14,354 bases of DNA from Pseudomonadota bacterium (GTDB lineage: Bacteria; Pseudomonadota; Alphaproteobacteria; Sphingomonadales; Sphingomonadaceae). The notes under the pieces are model-generated. The model was not told the DNA's origin and ran no database searches. It saw only the letters and a list, made by a program, of their open reading frames with translations. The stretch covers positions 1 through 14,354 of the forward strand of contig JAEZCZ010000012.1 in NCBI GenBank assembly GCA_023433305.1, given 5' to 3'. The translations under genes were made by a program, and so were the position numbers. The number at the start of each line of letters is the position of its first letter. Position 1 is the first letter of the stretch. Of this stretch, positions 13,552 to 14,354 are shown one piece after another.

Positions 13552-14354
13552 ATGCGTAAAGCACTGGTAGGGCTTGTGCTCGCCACAAGCATGCTGGCTG
13601 GCCCAGCCATGGCTCGCGACGGTCAGCTCTATGGCGGCGTCGAGGGCGGTGTGCTGTTCGGCAATTCCCTCGGTGTCGATTTCGACGCCGACGGCGACGA
13701 TGAAATCGATGACAACGAAACCGACCTGTTCGAGCTTGATGCCGACATGGGCTGGGACGCCGACCTGCTGCTCGGCTACGATTTCGGCGGCTTCCGTCTG
13801 GAGGCCGAGGCTGGCTACAAGACAGCCGACGTCGATCGCGTCGTGGCAGCCAGCGGCTTCGATCTCGATCCGACGACAACGGCTGTCGACTCCGAATTCG
13901 ACGTCGATGGCGATGTCAGCGTGAAGAGCCTGATGATCAATGCGCTCGCCGACATCGGCGACGACGATGGGCTTCAGTTCTTCGCCGGCGCCGGCGGTGG
14001 CCGGGCGTGGGTGGACCTCGACGGCGACGTCGCGGGCGGACCGACCCCGTTCGTCGATGACTCGGACAGCGGATGGGCCTGGCAGTTGCTGGGCGGTCTG
14101 CGGTTCCCGGTCGGCGAAACCGTCGATCTCGGGCTGAAGTACCGCTATTTCAACGTCGAGGATCTCGACATGGTGTCTCCGGGTAGCGACCGCTTCGAAA
14201 CGGACTTCAGCTCGCATTCGCTGCTCGCCAGTGTGCTCTTCAACTTCGGTGGGCGCACTCCCCCGCCCCCGCCGCCACCTCCGGCCGCGGCACCTCCGCC
14301 CCCGCCCCCGCCGCCTCCTCAGATGCGGACTTGCCCGGATGGGACGCGCGTGCC
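13552..14354 (+). CDS. OmpA-like outer-membrane beta-barrel protein, 3' end outside window
   Basis: At least 267 residues are present and the frame is open at the window edge. Residues 1-21 are a signal peptide ending AMA. Residues about 25-233 alternate polar and hydrophobic in the manner of a small eight-stranded barrel (YGGVEGGVLFG, LLLGYDFGGFRLEAEAGYK, LLGGLRFPVG, LGLKYRYF, SLLASVLFNFGG). A proline-rich linker follows (8 Pro, 3 Ala, 9 Pro, residues 237-256), then MRTCPDGTRV, which normally leads to an OmpA peptidoglycan-binding domain not reached here. Loop regions are very acidic, with an EF-hand-like D45 to E56 and DxDGD at D117 and D155. ATG at 13552 is preceded by GGAAGGA at 13537-13543; another ATG at 13548 stops after three codons. 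It probably anchors the outer membrane to the wall, alongside the neighbouring L,D-transpeptidase. Confidence 0.9.
   Translation, partial: MRKALVGLVLATSMLAGPAMARDGQLYGGVEGGVLFGNSLGVDFDADGDDEIDDNETDLFELDADMGWDADLLLGYDFGGFRLEAEAGYKTADVDRVVAASGFDLDPTTTAVDSEFDVDGDVSVKSLMINALADIGDDDGLQFFAGAGGGRAWVDLDGDVAGGPTPFVDDSDSGWAWQLLGGLRFPVGETVDLGLKYRYFNVEDLDMVSPGSDRFETDFSSHSLLASVLFNFGGRTPPPPPPPPAAAPPPPPPPPPQMRTCPDGTRV

Noticed and set aside
14258..14321. Proline-codon tract as a tandem repeat or CRISPR-like array
   Set aside because: It is in frame and encodes the proline-rich linker typical of OmpA-like proteins; no regular repeat-spacer pattern is present.

Overview
The window reads as chromosomal DNA of a high-GC alphaproteobacterium, most likely a sphingomonad (Sphingomonadales such as Novosphingobium, Sphingobium or Erythrobacter relatives). 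Support comes from a LigM-type tetrahydrofolate O-demethylase, a LigF-like glutathione S-transferase, quinohemoprotein and OmpA-like genes of the sort found in that group, and two intergenic inverted repeats of the kind scattered through sphingomonad genomes. The assignment is from recognition only; no database was searched.

Layout. (1) 1-1019 is the 3' part of a PQQ-dependent quinohemoprotein alcohol dehydrogenase with a C-terminal cytochrome c domain. (2) 1126-2640 is an NAD(P)-dependent aldehyde dehydrogenase, followed by a 196-base gap carrying an inverted-repeat element. (3) 2837-6712 is a tightly packed, partly overlapping operon on the + strand: an amidohydrolase with a TTG start, a small tyrosine-phosphatase-fold protein with a shortened P-loop, a short-chain dehydrogenase, a LigF-like (beta-etherase-type) glutathione S-transferase and a zinc-less medium-chain oxidoreductase. 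(4) After a second inverted-repeat element come a TfdA/RdpA-like 2-oxoglutarate dioxygenase (6834-7733) and an exported beta-lactamase-fold serine hydrolase (7760-9121). (5) A small VOC-family protein (9236-9637, minus strand) is divergent from ligM (9744-11153); the gap between them holds a clean palindrome. (6) After two tandem hairpins lies an alpha/beta hydrolase (11280-11963), then cell-envelope genes: an L,D-transpeptidase (12028-13374) and an OmpA-like outer-membrane protein that runs off the end (13552 onward).

How the genes may work together. LigM converts vanillate and 3-O-methylgallate to protocatechuate and gallate, so this is a place where lignin- or plant-derived methoxyaromatics are handled. 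The alcohol dehydrogenase and aldehyde dehydrogenase could oxidise side-chain alcohols to acids; the SDR, GST and MDR resemble the oxidise / glutathione-cleave / reduce logic of lignin beta-aryl-ether breakdown; and the TfdA/RdpA-like oxygenase belongs to a family that opens aryloxyalkanoate ethers. If those readings hold, three different ether-opening chemistries sit within about 6 kb. This is the most interesting hypothesis in the window, but substrates for all genes except ligM are inferred. No CRISPR array, insertion sequence, tRNA or rRNA was seen.
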